Shown here in pieces: positions 63,995 to 64,000 of a DNA stretch of 64,000 nucleotides (position 1 is its first letter; each line of letters starts with the position of its first letter). A program made the position numbers and the translations under genes. The notes beneath the pieces are model-generated. The model was not told the DNA's origin. It ran no database searches and saw only the letters and a program-made list of their open reading frames with translations. The DNA comes from Ilex aquifolium (Eukaryota; Streptophyta; Magnoliopsida; Aquifoliales; Aquifoliaceae). The stretch is taken from assembly GCA_951799425.1 (NCBI GenBank), contig OX637399.1, forward strand, positions 36,553,701 through 36,617,700, written 5' to 3'.

Positions 63995-64000
63995 GAATTC
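63995..64000. repeat. Start of the next monomer (truncated by window)
   Basis: The window ends exactly on GAATTC, the first six bases of the next unit. The array continues downstream. Confidence 0.9.

Larger units (their letters stand above)
1..64000. repeat. Satellite DNA array, ~378 bp monomer, trimeric higher-order repeat
   Basis: The whole window is a head-to-tail tandem array with all units in one orientation. Using the nearly invariant GAATTC as phase mark, I located 169 complete units of 375-382 bp between 11 and 63994. No interval is left unexplained: no unit carries an insertion of more than a few bases. Types A, B and C alternate, mostly as a 1,135-1,137 bp trimer. Recurring open frames of 60-95 codons are not genes: most use TTG starts, they end at the TAA in CATTTTAAAGG of each unit, B closes the frame with a GTAAG variant, A shifts it with a 5-bp deletion, and 1,135 is not divisible by three. 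The family is not one I recognise. A plant host is likely but unproven. Confidence 0.98.

Noticed and set aside
1..64000. CRISPR array
   Set aside because: Direct repeats are ~378 bp with no short-repeat/unique-spacer pattern, and the intervening sequence is itself repeated.
1..64000. Novel multi-gene system or protein tandem-repeat gene
   Set aside because: No frame stays open across monomers, since stops occur in every unit and the period is out of phase. The only organised structure is the satellite hierarchy.
1..64000. rDNA intergenic spacer or 5S array
   Set aside because: No 5S, 18S, 5.8S or 28S sequence is recognisable in any unit, and the uniform ~378-bp period continues without a gene.

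Overview
This window is one uninterrupted satellite DNA array. It is built from an AT-rich unit of about 375-382 bp, repeated head to tail on one strand from end to end. I mapped 169 complete units between the EcoRI motif at position 11 and the one at 63995 (mean about 378.6 bp), with a 10-base and a 6-base partial unit at the edges. I see no gene, structural RNA, transposon insertion, inversion or unique sequence. Many short open frames (60-95 codons) recur, but they follow from the repeat: most begin at TTG, one SNP or indel opens or closes them, and the 1,135 bp period is not a multiple of three. None is annotated as coding.

The array is hierarchical. (1) Each unit is itself an old dimer of two diverged half-units of about 194-199 and 181 bp. 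(2) Three monomer types alternate. A is 375-376 bp, lacks a 5-bp ACAAT and reads GCATTACAAT downstream. B is about 380 bp with GCCGTAAGTATT, TATTTGTTAGG and GAGTCC. C is 380-381 bp with TTTTTTTTGCC, usually AATGTCC, and GGTTTGGG. (3) A-B-C forms a trimeric higher-order repeat (HOR) of 1,135-1,137 bp, which makes up most of the window. (4) Some HOR groups are duplicated again, most clearly two adjacent 3,406-bp nine-monomer blocks (26908-30313 and 30314-33719).

Layout: regular ABC trimers at 11-5686. Extra-B blocks (ABBBC, ABBC, ABBC) at 5687-10617. Mixed ABC/ABBC at 10618-13266. Four- and five-monomer blocks with B/A hybrid monomers at 13267-20466. Mostly regular trimers at 20467-52277, interrupted by two-monomer blocks at 22737-23498, 33720-34479 and 43566-44325. 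A scrambled 28-monomer domain with distinct A subtypes at 52278-62858. Regular C-A-B order again from 62859. The gained and lost monomers and the hybrids fit unequal crossover or conversion between misaligned monomers.

The organism is a eukaryote. A plant is my best guess, from the satellite style, a roughly nucleosome-sized half-unit and a short match to the plant telomere motif, but this is weak. I do not recognise the satellite family. Whether the locus is centromeric, pericentromeric, subtelomeric or a heterochromatic knob cannot be read from the sequence.
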